Below are positions 34,040-42,019 of a DNA stretch of 60,794 bases, in pieces. Source of the DNA: Candidatus Tityobacter terrigena (GTDB lineage Bacteria; Vulcanimicrobiota; Vulcanimicrobiia; Vulcanimicrobiales; Vulcanimicrobiaceae); assembly GCA_003156715.1 (NCBI GenBank), contig PMHO01000048.1, forward strand, positions 11,448 through 72,241. The letters run 5' to 3'. Made by a program: the position numbers and the translations under genes. Position 1 is the stretch's first letter; each line of letters begins with the position of its first letter. The notes beneath the pieces are model-generated. The model was not told the DNA's origin and did no database searches. It saw nothing but the letters and a program-made list of their open reading frames with translations.

Positions 34040-34450
34040 TTATTTCGCCTTGGTGACCTGCGCTGTGGTAACGGCCGAAGCCTTATTGCCAAACGAGCTG
34101 CGAATGTAGGTGACGACGGCGGCAATGTCGCCATCGGAGAGCGAGCTCTTCCAGGCCGGCATTTGACCGTTGTAGGTCTTGCCATTGACCGAGATCGAGC
34201 CGGTCAGCCCGTCCGCGACCGTATGGATGACCTTGTTTGGATCGCCCGTGACGTAAGGGTTTTTCGCAAGCGGCGGAAATGTGCCGGGCACGCCTTGCCC
34301 GTTGGCCTGATGGCACGACGCGCACGTTTTCGCAAAGATGGCCTTCCCATCGGACGCAGCGACCGCGACCGACGTGGAACGATGCAAAGGCACGAGCGCC
34401 GCGGCGGCTAAGGCGGCAACCGCAGCGAGCCGAAAGACGAAGCGCTTCAG
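34040..34450 (-). CDS. Secreted c-type cytochrome (CTG start likely)
   Basis: The 136-residue product has a signal peptide (LKRFVFRLAAVAALAAAALV, then PLHRS), a haem-binding CASCH motif, PPLAKNPYVTGDP, and a downstream GQMPAW with the probable Met ligand. This is a class I, single-haem cytochrome c of the cbb3/alcohol-dehydrogenase-like type. The frame is open upstream through pdxH, but the natural start is a CTG at 34450: AAGGAG lies 7 bases before it and no ATG, GTG or TTG is placed as well. It follows pdxH by 13 bp. Confidence 0.88.
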   Translation of the reverse strand: MKRFVFRLAAVAALAAAALVPLHRSTSVAVAASDGKAIFAKTCASCHQANGQGVPGTFPPLAKNPYVTGDPNKVIHTVADGLTGSISVNGKTYNGQMPAWKSSLSDGDIAAVVTYIRSSFGNKASAVTTAQVTKAK

Positions 34451-34463
34451 CGTGATTCTCCTT

Positions 34464-35090
34464 TCAGGGCGAGAGCCGGGTAATTCGCCATCCCGAACCC
34501 TCTTGTTCGTAAGCGATACGGTCGTGCATCCGGTCCGGCCGTCCCTGCCAAAATTCGAAAGAATCGGGGGCCACGCGATACCCGCCCCAATAGGGAGGAC
34601 GGTCGACCTCGCGCCCGGCAAACTGCTCCTCACGTAGGCGCATGGACTCCTCGAGGTAAGCGCGGTCCGGGACGACCGCTCCTTGCCGGGAGGCCCAAGC
34701 GCCGAGGCGATGGCCACGAGGCCGTTGCATGAAATATGCGTCGGATTCCGAGGGCGTCAGCTGCTCGACTGAGCCCCGGATGCGCACCTGCCGCTCCAAA
34801 GCGCCCCACCAGAAGACGAGGGCGGCCCAGCCAGTCGCCGCGATCTCCCGCCCCTTGCGGCTCTCGTAATTCGTAAAGAAAGCGAAGCCCTGCTCGTCGT
34901 AGACCCGCAGTAGCACGATTCGCGCCGACGGCCGTCCCGCGGCGTCGACGGTCGCTAGCGTCATCGCCGTTGGTTCTACAATGCTTTCGGATCCGATCGC
35001 CTCGTCGAGCCAAAGCCTGAACTGAATGAAAGGGTCCGGGGCAACGTGCGACTCGTCGAGGCTCCCCCGATCGTAGTGAAAGCGTCGCAC
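34464..35090 (-). CDS. pdxH: Pyridoxamine/pyridoxine 5'-phosphate oxidase
   Basis: This FMN enzyme makes pyridoxal 5'-phosphate. The 208-residue protein has the N-terminal DPFIQFRLWLDEAI segment, FMN-binding ARIVLLRVYDEQGFAFFTNY and ESRKGREIAATGWAALVFWW, and the C-terminal signature PPYWGGYRVAPDSFEFWQGR followed by RMHDR. Start GTG at 35090. Length is typical. It lies 4 bp after the helical-repeat gene, which differs in base composition. Confidence 0.96.
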   Translation of the reverse strand: MRRFHYDRGSLDESHVAPDPFIQFRLWLDEAIGSESIVEPTAMTLATVDAAGRPSARIVLLRVYDEQGFAFFTNYESRKGREIAATGWAALVFWWGALERQVRIRGSVEQLTPSESDAYFMQRPRGHRLGAWASRQGAVVPDRAYLEESMRLREEQFAGREVDRPPYWGGYRVAPDSFEFWQGRPDRMHDRIAYEQEGSGWRITRLSP

Positions 35091-35094
35091 TACA

Positions 35095-36459
35095 TTAGCC
35101 GCCGCGCGCTACTCGTATTCTGCTGAGATGAACGCGACGCGCCAGCCACGAGTTAGGACGCGCATCCGCTTCCTTCATCGCAAAGTTTCCGAAGTATTGC
35201 GACCCCGTGAGTTCCGCAAGCTCAACAGCCGCGAGGGTCGCTCGCCACCGGTAACCGACCGCATCGTAAGCTTCGAATGCCTCCTTAAGCTTAGCCACCG
35301 CTTGTTCTTTCTGGCCTTCCGCGCGATAGACAAGACCCCATACGAACGCCTCCTGACTCCGTCGCCTTGAATTAAAATTGGCCAACAACGTTGGTGAAAG
35401 CGCGGTAGGTATGGATCCGTAGGTGTCCATCACTCGACGCGCCCGAGCCGTAGATACGGGGGCCAATTCGCGAGCTAGAACCAATAAAGCGGAACGATAG
35501 TCGCCGGTATCTTTCCAAGAAACGCTCTCACTCAATTTGCACGCTCGGTCTAGGGTTACACCTGACCAATGGCCTCCCGAACGCTTGAAGCGCTCTCCGT
35601 CAAGAATCGCAATCATCCGAGTCGGGATCTCCGCTGAAGACTTGCCGATCTCGGCTAGACGATCAGCAGCAGCTTGATCTGGCGCCGTGAGAAGGCGCTT
35701 AAATTCCAACGCGTGCTGAATACGCGCGCGAAGCCCCTTCAGGCTATCTTGCTCTCCAATGCGGGCGGCGTGATCCGCGATGAATCGCACATTCTCATAG
35801 GCATCAACCTCGCGCAGCAAACAAGAAAGTGTTTCAAGTATGTAGGCGTGCATACACGCGTCGAAGACCTTGCCCTTTTCGAGCACGTCGATCGCAGCTT
35901 CAGAGTAAATCGCCTGCTTCCAATTTGAGCCGGATGCAGCAGCGGCGCATGCTAAAAGATCCAATGCGAAAGCCTTACTAGTCTCAACCGGGACGAAGCA
36001 CTTCCGAGGTTCCGCGCCATTTGACGCGGCGGCCAAAGTCGCGAGAGCCACCTTCCTCGTCGATTCGAGATCTTGAGCTGCAAAGTGAATGAGCGATTCG
36101 CAATTCAAGAGTTCTAGTTGAAGGTCGACGCTCGGGCTTGTTACCGCAAGGCGCCGTGCCCTTTCATGTAGTCCCTTAGCTTCGGCTAGCCTGTTTAGGC
36201 GCGTGAGCGCCATTGCTTGAACGATCGAGGCTTCAGCAACGAGGCCAGGCGGCCAATTTGCTCTTACGGCCTTCTGAAGCAGGTCGAGGGCCTGCTCGTC
36301 CTGTCGAAGGCGGCGAAGGGTCCGTGCACGGAGTATGATCGATAAAGCATCGAGTTGCTTGTCAATTCTGCTTAGGGTCGCGTGCAGGTCGCCACGCCAG
36401 TAGCAAGCCACGGCGGTGTTATAAGAGTCTGCAACCTTTTGATCATGAAGGGTACGCAT
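35095..36459 (-). CDS. Unrecognised alpha-helical repeat (TPR-like) protein, copy A
   Basis: A 454-residue, soluble, all-helical protein with no signal peptide. Short helix pairs rich in Ala, Leu and Arg (LRARTLRRLRQDEQALDLLQ, ASIVQAMALTRLNRLAEAKG, LKEAFEAYDAVGYRWRATLA) look like degenerate TPRs. It has a paralog at 36766; the two share a C-terminal block: YD(A/Q)VGYRWRA, then VELAELTGSQYF and RPNSWLARRV. No DNA-binding domain is seen. The ATG at 36459 has GAGAGG 8 bases upstream. Codons use A/T at third positions far more than neighbouring genes, which suggests recent arrival or relaxed expression. Function unknown. Confidence 0.75.
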   Translation of the reverse strand: MRTLHDQKVADSYNTAVACYWRGDLHATLSRIDKQLDALSIILRARTLRRLRQDEQALDLLQKAVRANWPPGLVAEASIVQAMALTRLNRLAEAKGLHERARRLAVTSPSVDLQLELLNCESLIHFAAQDLESTRKVALATLAAASNGAEPRKCFVPVETSKAFALDLLACAAAASGSNWKQAIYSEAAIDVLEKGKVFDACMHAYILETLSCLLREVDAYENVRFIADHAARIGEQDSLKGLRARIQHALEFKRLLTAPDQAAADRLAEIGKSSAEIPTRMIAILDGERFKRSGGHWSGVTLDRACKLSESVSWKDTGDYRSALLVLARELAPVSTARARRVMDTYGSIPTALSPTLLANFNSRRRSQEAFVWGLVYRAEGQKEQAVAKLKEAFEAYDAVGYRWRATLAAVELAELTGSQYFGNFAMKEADARPNSWLARRVHLSRIRVARGG

Positions 36460-36765
36460 ATGCTGAACCTCTCCCGCGAGGGGAGTTATCGAGCGTTCGC
36501 CTGACGGTGGACTTTATCGGCCCGCGAAACCCTGAGCCGCATGCAGCATGACTTCCGTACTTGGCAGTCCGGGCGAAGCGCCTGCAAGGTACGGCGTTTA
36601 GAGTGCCGATACGATTGAGATAGACCTCCCACGCAGTGAGAGTTACACGTATTTGCCTTTCTAGAACGCTCCTGACCTTTCGCTATGCTGACAGACCAAC
36701 TCGGGGCGAGGCCCACGGAACAATCGGAGCCACAGGCGGGCTTTCCGTCGGGGGAGTAGGAGCTC
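36460..36765. other. 306-bp intergenic stretch between the helical-repeat paralogs
   Basis: Apart from the ribosome-binding site of the downstream gene (near 36468-36475), I see no convincing gene, hairpin or promoter here. A 76-residue minus-strand frame (36486-36716) is Arg/Ser/Cys-rich with no recognisable motif and is probably chance. Confidence 0.5.
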
Positions 36766-38142
36766 TTACGCGCTAACGAGCTCGCCTAACTCTAGGGAGA
36801 AGACCCGGCGCGCCATCCATGAATGTGGTCTCGCGCTAGCCTCAGCCTGCGCGTAATTCAAGTATCGCTCGTGACTGGTCAACTGAGCCAACTCTATCGC
36901 GACCCCCGCCGCGCGCCACCGGTAGCCGACTTGATCATATATCTGGAATGCCTCTTCGAGAAGCAACGTCGCACGATTGACCTCGCCTTCTGAGCGCAAC
37001 ACGCTTGCATGCGCGACAGCTTGATCGGCTCTGGATCTGCGATCTGAATCTGCCAAAAATTGGGGTGATAGTTTGGACTTAATCGAACAATACCGGTCGT
37101 AGGCACGGCGCGCGCGCGCGGGCGAAACCGCGGCAACCTCTCGTGATAGCGCGAGAAGGACGGTGCGATCCTCGCTCATTACCATTTCCCAATCGACTCG
37201 CAGACTCAAGTCTTCCGCGGTAGCAAGCTCATCGTTCGCGAGGCCGCCCTCATGCAGTTCACGAGATAACTGCACCCTGTCCAAAGCGGCCAGTATCTTA
37301 AGGGGAATAGTCGCGGTTGACTCGGACGCCTGCCGAAAGTCGCGAAAGGCTGCGAGGTGATCGCCGCGCAAAGCGCTGCACCAACCAAGCGATCGAAGGA
37401 TGTGAAAACGCTTGCTCTCCAGGTCTTGGTTCCACAAAATATTCGGCAACTGGCTGCGGACGTACTGGGCGTCACTCTCGAAATCAAGGTCGCGAACAAT
37501 AAACGAGAGATTCGCCAGTAGCGAAACGAAGACGTAAGAGTCGCGCACACGTGAGCGCTCCAGTACTTGAAGAGCGTCCCGTAAATGAGCGGCTTGCCCC
37601 GCGTAGCGCTCGCGCCTCGCTTCGATCAGGCCCAAAAGCTCAAGCGCCAACGCTTGGGTAACCACGAGTGGCGCGAAGTAGTCATTACGCTCAAATGGGG
37701 AACTATCAACTTCGAATACGCGCACCGCAGCCTCGGAGGCGGCCTGCGTGTCGCGTTGAGAAAAATGGAGTAGCGCGACGTAGAATTCGAATTCTGCTTC
37801 CAGCGGGGCGCAGACCGCGCCGAAGATATAGGGGCGGACGTCCCCTGAAATAGCTGTGGCTTCCTCGAACCGCCGCAGCTTATTGAGCGCGGACATCCGA
37901 ATGACTGCCTGTTCGCCTCTCCGGAGGTGCGAGGCCGGATTGTCGATCACTGCCATCTCCTGCAGCGCCGAAGCCGGACGACCCAGCCGATTGTAAGCCC
38001 GTGCACGAAGCGATGACGCCTGAAAATCGCGCTGCCCCAAAAGCAAATCGAGACAGCCCGATATATTGCCATCTTTGTACGCCGCAAGGGCTTCGGCATA
38101 GGAGCCGGCCCTTCGTTTTAGTTGTACGACCTGTGCGGGCAG
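36766..38142 (-). CDS. Unrecognised alpha-helical repeat (TPR-like) protein, copy B (CTG start likely)
   Basis: Paralog of the gene at 35095, 458 residues from a CTG at 38142. That start has GGAGG 6 bases upstream and aligns with copy A (both show GAGGTTCA before the start). A GTG at 38229 would add 29 residues but has no binding site. Segments such as DFQASSLRARAYNRLGRPAS, GWCSALRGDHLAAFRDFRQA and LLEEAFQIYDQVGYRWRAAG fit TPR-like helix pairs. The C-terminal block (ELAQLTSHERYLNYAQAEAS, RPHSWMARRVFSLELGELV) is shared with copy A. Less GC-biased than the surroundings. Function unknown. Confidence 0.72.
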   Translation of the reverse strand: MPAQVVQLKRRAGSYAEALAAYKDGNISGCLDLLLGQRDFQASSLRARAYNRLGRPASALQEMAVIDNPASHLRRGEQAVIRMSALNKLRRFEEATAISGDVRPYIFGAVCAPLEAEFEFYVALLHFSQRDTQAASEAAVRVFEVDSSPFERNDYFAPLVVTQALALELLGLIEARRERYAGQAAHLRDALQVLERSRVRDSYVFVSLLANLSFIVRDLDFESDAQYVRSQLPNILWNQDLESKRFHILRSLGWCSALRGDHLAAFRDFRQASESTATIPLKILAALDRVQLSRELHEGGLANDELATAEDLSLRVDWEMVMSEDRTVLLALSREVAAVSPARARRAYDRYCSIKSKLSPQFLADSDRRSRADQAVAHASVLRSEGEVNRATLLLEEAFQIYDQVGYRWRAAGVAIELAQLTSHERYLNYAQAEASARPHSWMARRVFSLELGELVSA

Positions 38143-38270
38143 CTTGAACCTCCACGGATGAACGGTCAGGCAAAAGCAGCCCAGTCCGCACCTAGAGTGG
38201 TGCGAGGCCCAACCCAAAAGGCCCTGCACGATGGCAGAGCGTCGAGGCTAGGATGTGACCCGCTTCCCTG

Positions 38271-38606
38271 TTAGCGGATCGACCGTCCAAGGGGACGTTG
38301 GGCCATGGCGCCGCGGTCGATCTGCCCTACGGCTCGCTTGAGCACTGGCGAGCCTGCGGATCCACCGTAGGACTCGTTGGGCACGGCCACGCCTGCTGAT
38401 CCACCGTAGGACTCTTTGGGCACGGGCGCACCACTGGCTCCACCGTAATTCTCGTTAGGCGACGGCGCCCCAGCCGATCCGCCGTACGCCTCGCTCGGCG
38501 AAGCGGTACCAGTCGAGCCGCCAAAATGACCCATCGTTCGAACCGGGAGGCCGCCGCCATATGCCAATGCTGCCGCCAGTAGCAGCGCTAAGAGTGTGGG
38601 AAACAT
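38271..38606 (-). CDS. Small secreted protein with 13-residue YGGSAG repeats
   Basis: The 111-residue product has a signal peptide (MFPTLLALLLAAALAYGGGL) and then five tandem 13-residue units with consensus E-S-Y-G-G-S-A-G-x-P-V-P-N. It ends in a basic segment (RAVGQIDRGAMAQRPLGRSI). Gly/Ser/Tyr-rich repeats suggest an extended, perhaps adhesive or structural surface peptide. No family is recognised. AAGGA lies about 11 bases before the ATG. It lies upstream of, and transcribed away from, the palindromic region at 38716. Confidence 0.65.
   Translation of the reverse strand: MFPTLLALLLAAALAYGGGLPVRTMGHFGGSTGTASPSEAYGGSAGAPSPNENYGGASGAPVPKESYGGSAGVAVPNESYGGSAGSPVLKRAVGQIDRGAMAQRPLGRSIR
38337..38531 (-). 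repeat. 39-bp coding tandem repeat, five units
   Basis: Residues 26-90 of the small secreted protein are five units of 39 bp each. The four later units share Glu-x-Tyr-Gly-Gly-(Ser/Ala)-(Ala/Ser)-Gly; the first is degenerate (HFGGSTG). Silent and coding differences between units show they are not newly copied. Confidence 0.8.
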
Positions 38607-38715
38607 TTAGATGCAGAATCCTTTCTGACCGCCAAAGAAACTCGGCTATCAGCTTATGCTCCCCTTACGCTAGTTAAAGGAGGGTCCTTGCACATCCGGC
38701 AGATGTCATGCTGGC

Positions 38716-38788
38716 ATCACACTTCGTGACTAATGGCCTCCGGGGGGATGTCAAGTGACCAATGTCACACTTGTGACTTTACCCCCCG
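38716..38788. promoter_or_regulatory. Cluster of TCACA/TGTGA palindromes between G6 and C6 arms
   Basis: Three palindromes occur within 62 bp: ATCACACTTCGTGAC (38716-38730), GTCAAGTGAC (38750-38759) and GTCACACTTGTGAC (38764-38777). The last two are enclosed by CGGGGGG (38741-38747) and CCCCCCG (38782-38788), which could pair. The region lies just after the VWA gene stop and 110-180 bp upstream of the YGGSAG repeat gene. The repeated half-sites suggest binding of a dimeric regulator; the outer arms suggest an RNA hairpin or terminator for the VWA operon. The regulator is unknown. Confidence 0.5.
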
Positions 38789-38792
38789 AAAA

Positions 38793-39716
38793 CTACGGGA
38801 AGCGACCGAGCCCTACACCTGCTAAGAAGGTTAGGATCAGCACAAGTCCGCCGGCCAACGCAACTGGATAACTGCCGTCGATGCGCTTGGTCTCCCAGAC
38901 CGTTCCCGCGGCCAGACGCCGGAAGGTGTCGGCGAGGGACGTGCTAGCGCTCGCCTCAGAATAGGTTCCGTTTCCGTACTGGGCGATCGTGCGCAGCGCG
39001 TCGGAGTCGAGGTCGGCGAGTTCATTCGTCCCGGGAATCAGCTCGCCGCTGCCGCTGGTGCCGATGCCGACCGCGTAGATGGAAACGCCCTTTTGCCCGA
39101 TCGCGCGAGCGCTCTCGATCGGGTCGGCTCCGCGGTTGTTGACGCCGTCCGTCATCAGAACGATGACCCGTTTGCCCTTCCCCGGCATTTGTTGGGCGGC
39201 GAGCTGCAGAGCGTCGCCGATCGCCGTCGCCCCGTCAGGCGCGGGGATGCGATCGAGGGCGTCGCGCACTTCATCGAGGTCGGCGGACGGCGGCTGGATC
39301 AGGCTCGCGCCGGTCGCGAAGGTGACGATTCCGACCCGCGTGCCGGACGGGACCTCGTCGATGAAGGATCTGGCCGCGGCTTTGGCCGCCGACCAGCGCG
39401 ACGGGAAGAGATCGTGCGCTCGCATCGAGCCGGACGTGTCGATGCACAGCGCCACCGTTCCGTCCCTAGCGGGCACTCGGGTCCAAAAGTGCGGCCCGGC
39501 GAGTGCTAGCAGAACGGCCGCGGCTCCAACGATCCAGGCCGTCGACAGAAGCCGCCCAGGCAAGGGCGATGGTTTCATCGCGTCAAGCGCAAAATCGAGA
39601 TTCGAGTACGCGAGCGCTTGAGCAGAACGCCGCTTCTCGAAGCGACGGTAAAGCTGAACGACAACGCCCAGCGCCGCGATCGCGACGAGGAGCCACAGCG
39701 GTCGCGCGAAGGTCAA
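38793..39716 (-). CDS. VWA-domain membrane protein (BatA type)
   Basis: The start is a TTG at 39716, with GGAG 6 bases upstream (307 residues, MTFARPLWLLVAIAALGVVV); the frame is open further upstream. Two membrane helices (about 8-25 and 60-78) precede a von Willebrand A domain with the metal site DTSGSMRAHD (MIDAS), a Thr in TFATGA and VLMTDGVNN. A last helix (VALAGGLVLILTFLAGVGLG) ends the protein. BatA-like proteins work with MoxR ATPases and DUF58 proteins; a DUF58 gene lies directly upstream and a moxR gene 5.6 kb away. Confidence 0.88.
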   Translation of the reverse strand: MTFARPLWLLVAIAALGVVVQLYRRFEKRRSAQALAYSNLDFALDAMKPSPLPGRLLSTAWIVGAAAVLLALAGPHFWTRVPARDGTVALCIDTSGSMRAHDLFPSRWSAAKAAARSFIDEVPSGTRVGIVTFATGASLIQPPSADLDEVRDALDRIPAPDGATAIGDALQLAAQQMPGKGKRVIVLMTDGVNNRGADPIESARAIGQKGVSIYAVGIGTSGSGELIPGTNELADLDSDALRTIAQYGNGTYSEASASTSLADTFRRLAAGTVWETKRIDGSYPVALAGGLVLILTFLAGVGLGRFP

Positions 39717-39732
39717 GCTCGTCTCCTTTCGC

Positions 39733-40545
39733 TCACAACCGGAAGGCCGCGGCGATGGCACGATCGGCTCCGCGGACATCCAGCCTCGCCAAGCGGACGC
39801 CGACACCCCGCAATCGCTGCAGCACGCGCGCTTCGCGCTCGGCGCTCGCTTCGCGGTAGCGCTCGCGCTCGCGCGGCCCGACAAAGACTCGGGCGCTTCG
39901 CCCGTCCTCCGCGTCCCGCAGCAGGACGAAACCGCCGACCGGCAGCCCCTCAGACCATGGGTCGCGTGCGAAAAGTACCGTCGTGTCGTAGCGCGCGGCA
40001 CAAGCGATCAGCAGCGGTTCGAGCTCGGCTATTTCGAAAAAATCGGAAATCACCAGCAGGTGCGCGCTGCGCGGGATGACCGCGATGGCGCCGTGCAAGG
40101 CGCCGGCGAACGACGAGCCGCGCACTTCCCGTCGCTCGCTGCAAAGTTGCGCTGCCACCCGCCCACGCAAATTCCGCATAAAAAACACGCCCTCTTGAGC
40201 GGCGCGGGCGCAGCGGTCATCGTCGAGCGCCGCGCCGTAAAAGAGCGCTGCAGCCTCGCACGCGAGGTCATAGTTACTGCGCGTCCTTCCCACGAACATC
40301 GACGCCGAGGCGTCCACTGCCGCGACCAGCGTCAGGGCGTGGTCTTCGAAAATAACGCGCGTCTGCAACGCACCGGCGCGCGCCGTGGCCGCCCAGTCGA
40401 TGCGGCGCGGGTCGTCGCCGGCAACGTACGCCCGCAGTTCAGCAAACTCGAAGCCGTCCGACCGCCGCTGCACCGGAGCACCGGCTCCACGCACGCCCGG
40501 TCGCCGGCGCCCGGTCAACATCGCGATCCGCAAGCGTCGCGCCAA
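39733..40545 (-). CDS. DUF58 protein (MoxR-associated)
   Basis: The core shows the DUF58 signature: GAGAPVQRRSDGFEFAELRA, YVAGDDPRRIDWAATARAGA, then a VWA-like VAAVDASASMFVG. Starts are unclear; TTG at 40545, TTG at 40533 and ATG at 40521 are all possible, and the longer frame to 40761 only reads through the phosphatase gene. About 270 residues result, near the family norm without an N-terminal anchor. DUF58 proteins act with MoxR ATPases, probably in envelope or metal-cofactor maturation. Confidence 0.85.
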   Translation of the reverse strand: MARRLRIAMLTGRRRPGVRGAGAPVQRRSDGFEFAELRAYVAGDDPRRIDWAATARAGALQTRVIFEDHALTLVAAVDASASMFVGRTRSNYDLACEAAALFYGAALDDDRCARAAQEGVFFMRNLRGRVAAQLCSERREVRGSSFAGALHGAIAVIPRSAHLLVISDFFEIAELEPLLIACAARYDTTVLFARDPWSEGLPVGGFVLLRDAEDGRSARVFVGPRERERYREASAEREARVLQRLRGVGVRLARLDVRGADRAIAAAFRL

Positions 40546-40556
40546 GGGCCATTGAG

Positions 40557-41849
40557 TCAGGAGGGCGATTCCCCACTCACCAGGGCCGGCTCGCCGAGCA
40601 GCTGCTCTTGCTGCAGCGGCGTGAGTCCGGCAGGCACGCCCGGATTGTAGCGCACCACGAGGATCGCGAGATCGTCCAGAATGCGGCGCGAGCGCCGCCG
40701 CAGACGCTGCACGATGGCGTCCGCGATCGTTTGGGCGCTGCCGTCGATCTCCGCGAGCCATACGGTCACGCCGTCGACTCCGAGCATTCGCCCGCGCGCG
40801 TCGCGCGACTCCGTCAGCCCGTCGGTGCTGAGGACGATCGCGTTGCCGGCTCGCAGATGCAGGGTTCGCGTCTCGAAGCGTGGCTCGGCCTCGATTCCGA
40901 CGATCGAACCCGTCGGCGCCAGCTGCACCACGTCTTGGCCGAATCGAGCCCAGGCCGTGTCGTGGCCGGCGGAAGCGTAGCGCACGGTACCGTCGTCGAG
41001 ATCGATCACGCCGACGAACAGGACGACAAATGTCTCCGGGTCGTCCGCCATCTTTTCGTAGAGCTTGGCAAAGCGTTCGAGTACCGAGCTCGGGTCGGGA
41101 TTCTCGCTGAACAGAGCCCGAATGGAGTACTTGATCAGCGCGGTATCGACCGCGGCGTCGATGCCCTTTCCGCTCACGTCGGCAACCAAGAACATTCCCT
41201 GCTTGCCGTCGATGGTAAAGAGGTCGTGCAGGTCGCCTCCGACGTTGGAGCCTCGCGTCGCCGAGATAAGCACGCTGCCGGCATCTAAATTGCGAAGCTC
41301 GCGCCGGCGCGCAACGAAAGCGCGTTGGAGGCGCTCGACCAAAGAGCGCTCTTCCTCGATGCGCCGTCTCAGGCGGCTTTGAACGACGACGAACAGCAGC
41401 GCGACGAGCGCAAAGAGCAGATTGGAAGAAACGCGCGTCTGCGTATTGCGCCGGAGAGTCGCCTCGAAACGCTTGCTCCCGAGCTCGGCGCGGTTCTCAA
41501 GCAGCACCGTCAGGCGCTCGTAGTCGCCACGAGTGGCGGGGTAGTGAAAGTTCGGGACGGTCTCTTGCGGTGAATCAGCCTTATCGTTGACGCGACCGAG
41601 GTCGAGATCGAGAAGTTTTTCGTAGCCCGCCAACTGGGCTGGCGGCAGCTTCTGATCGAACTGCTTCGCCTCTAGCAGCTCGGAGTCACGTTGGGCCGAG
41701 ACGACGGCGGATTGATATGCAAAGGCATTACTCGCGTCGAGTTCGCTGTAGTAGGCGAGGAACAGCGCGAAGACCAGCGCAGCAAGAAGCCCGGCGACCA
41801 AAGCTATGGTCACCATCGCCCTCGGAGATAAGCCGAAGCCGCGCGTCAT
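40557..41849 (-). CDS. Membrane-anchored SpoIIE/RsbU-type PP2C phosphatase
   Basis: The 430-residue protein has two membrane helices (about 11-31 and 139-157) around an extracytoplasmic loop, a short coiled linker and a C-terminal PP2C domain: GGDLHDLFTIDGKQGMFLVA, DVSGKGIDAAVDTALIKYSI, SAGHDTAW, LSTDGLTESRDARG and DDLAILVVRY. All metal-binding Asp are present. It could feed envelope signals into the partner-switching network at 22-27 kb. Start ATG at 41849; the frame to 41906 adds a poorly supported leader. It is the first gene of a short unit with DUF58 and VWA. Confidence 0.9.
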   Translation of the reverse strand: MTRGFGLSPRAMVTIALVAGLLAALVFALFLAYYSELDASNAFAYQSAVVSAQRDSELLEAKQFDQKLPPAQLAGYEKLLDLDLGRVNDKADSPQETVPNFHYPATRGDYERLTVLLENRAELGSKRFEATLRRNTQTRVSSNLLFALVALLFVVVQSRLRRRIEEERSLVERLQRAFVARRRELRNLDAGSVLISATRGSNVGGDLHDLFTIDGKQGMFLVADVSGKGIDAAVDTALIKYSIRALFSENPDPSSVLERFAKLYEKMADDPETFVVLFVGVIDLDDGTVRYASAGHDTAWARFGQDVVQLAPTGSIVGIEAEPRFETRTLHLRAGNAIVLSTDGLTESRDARGRMLGVDGVTVWLAEIDGSAQTIADAIVQRLRRRSRRILDDLAILVVRYNPGVPAGLTPLQQEQLLGEPALVSGESPS

Positions 41850-41931
41850 GGTAAGCAACCCTAGTATAAACGGTCTCGTCGTCCCTCTTGCGACGTGACA
41901 CCCCAACTTTCTTATCCGAAAGGCGGGCTAG

Positions 41932-41973
41932 TTGTTCGGAAGAAGCCTGGCCGCACAACTTTCGACCGAACAA
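41932..41973. terminator. Possible hairpin after the acylase gene
   Basis: TTGTTCGG (41932-41939) and CCGAACAA (41966-41973) form an 8-bp stem with a 26-base loop in the 170-bp gap between the acylase stop (42020) and the phosphatase start (41849). No T-run. Weak evidence. The rest of the gap has no gene. Confidence 0.3.
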
Positions 41974-42019
41974 ACTGCGTTATGCCGCTGCCCGCCAATC
42001 CGGCCTGTCCGCTTTGGCA

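Noticed and set aside
36486..36716. 76-residue minus-strand frame between the helical-repeat genes
   Set aside because: Composition is Arg/Ser/Cys-rich, there is no ribosome-binding site or homology that I recognise, and it is probably chance.
38764..38777. Crp/Fnr-type binding site
   Set aside because: The half-sites are in the reverse order (TCACA before TGTGA) with a 2-base centre, unlike TGTGA-N6-TCACA.
41863..41868. TATACT as a promoter for the membrane phosphatase
   Set aside because: No matching -35 at 16-18 bases, and it would leave almost no leader before the ATG.
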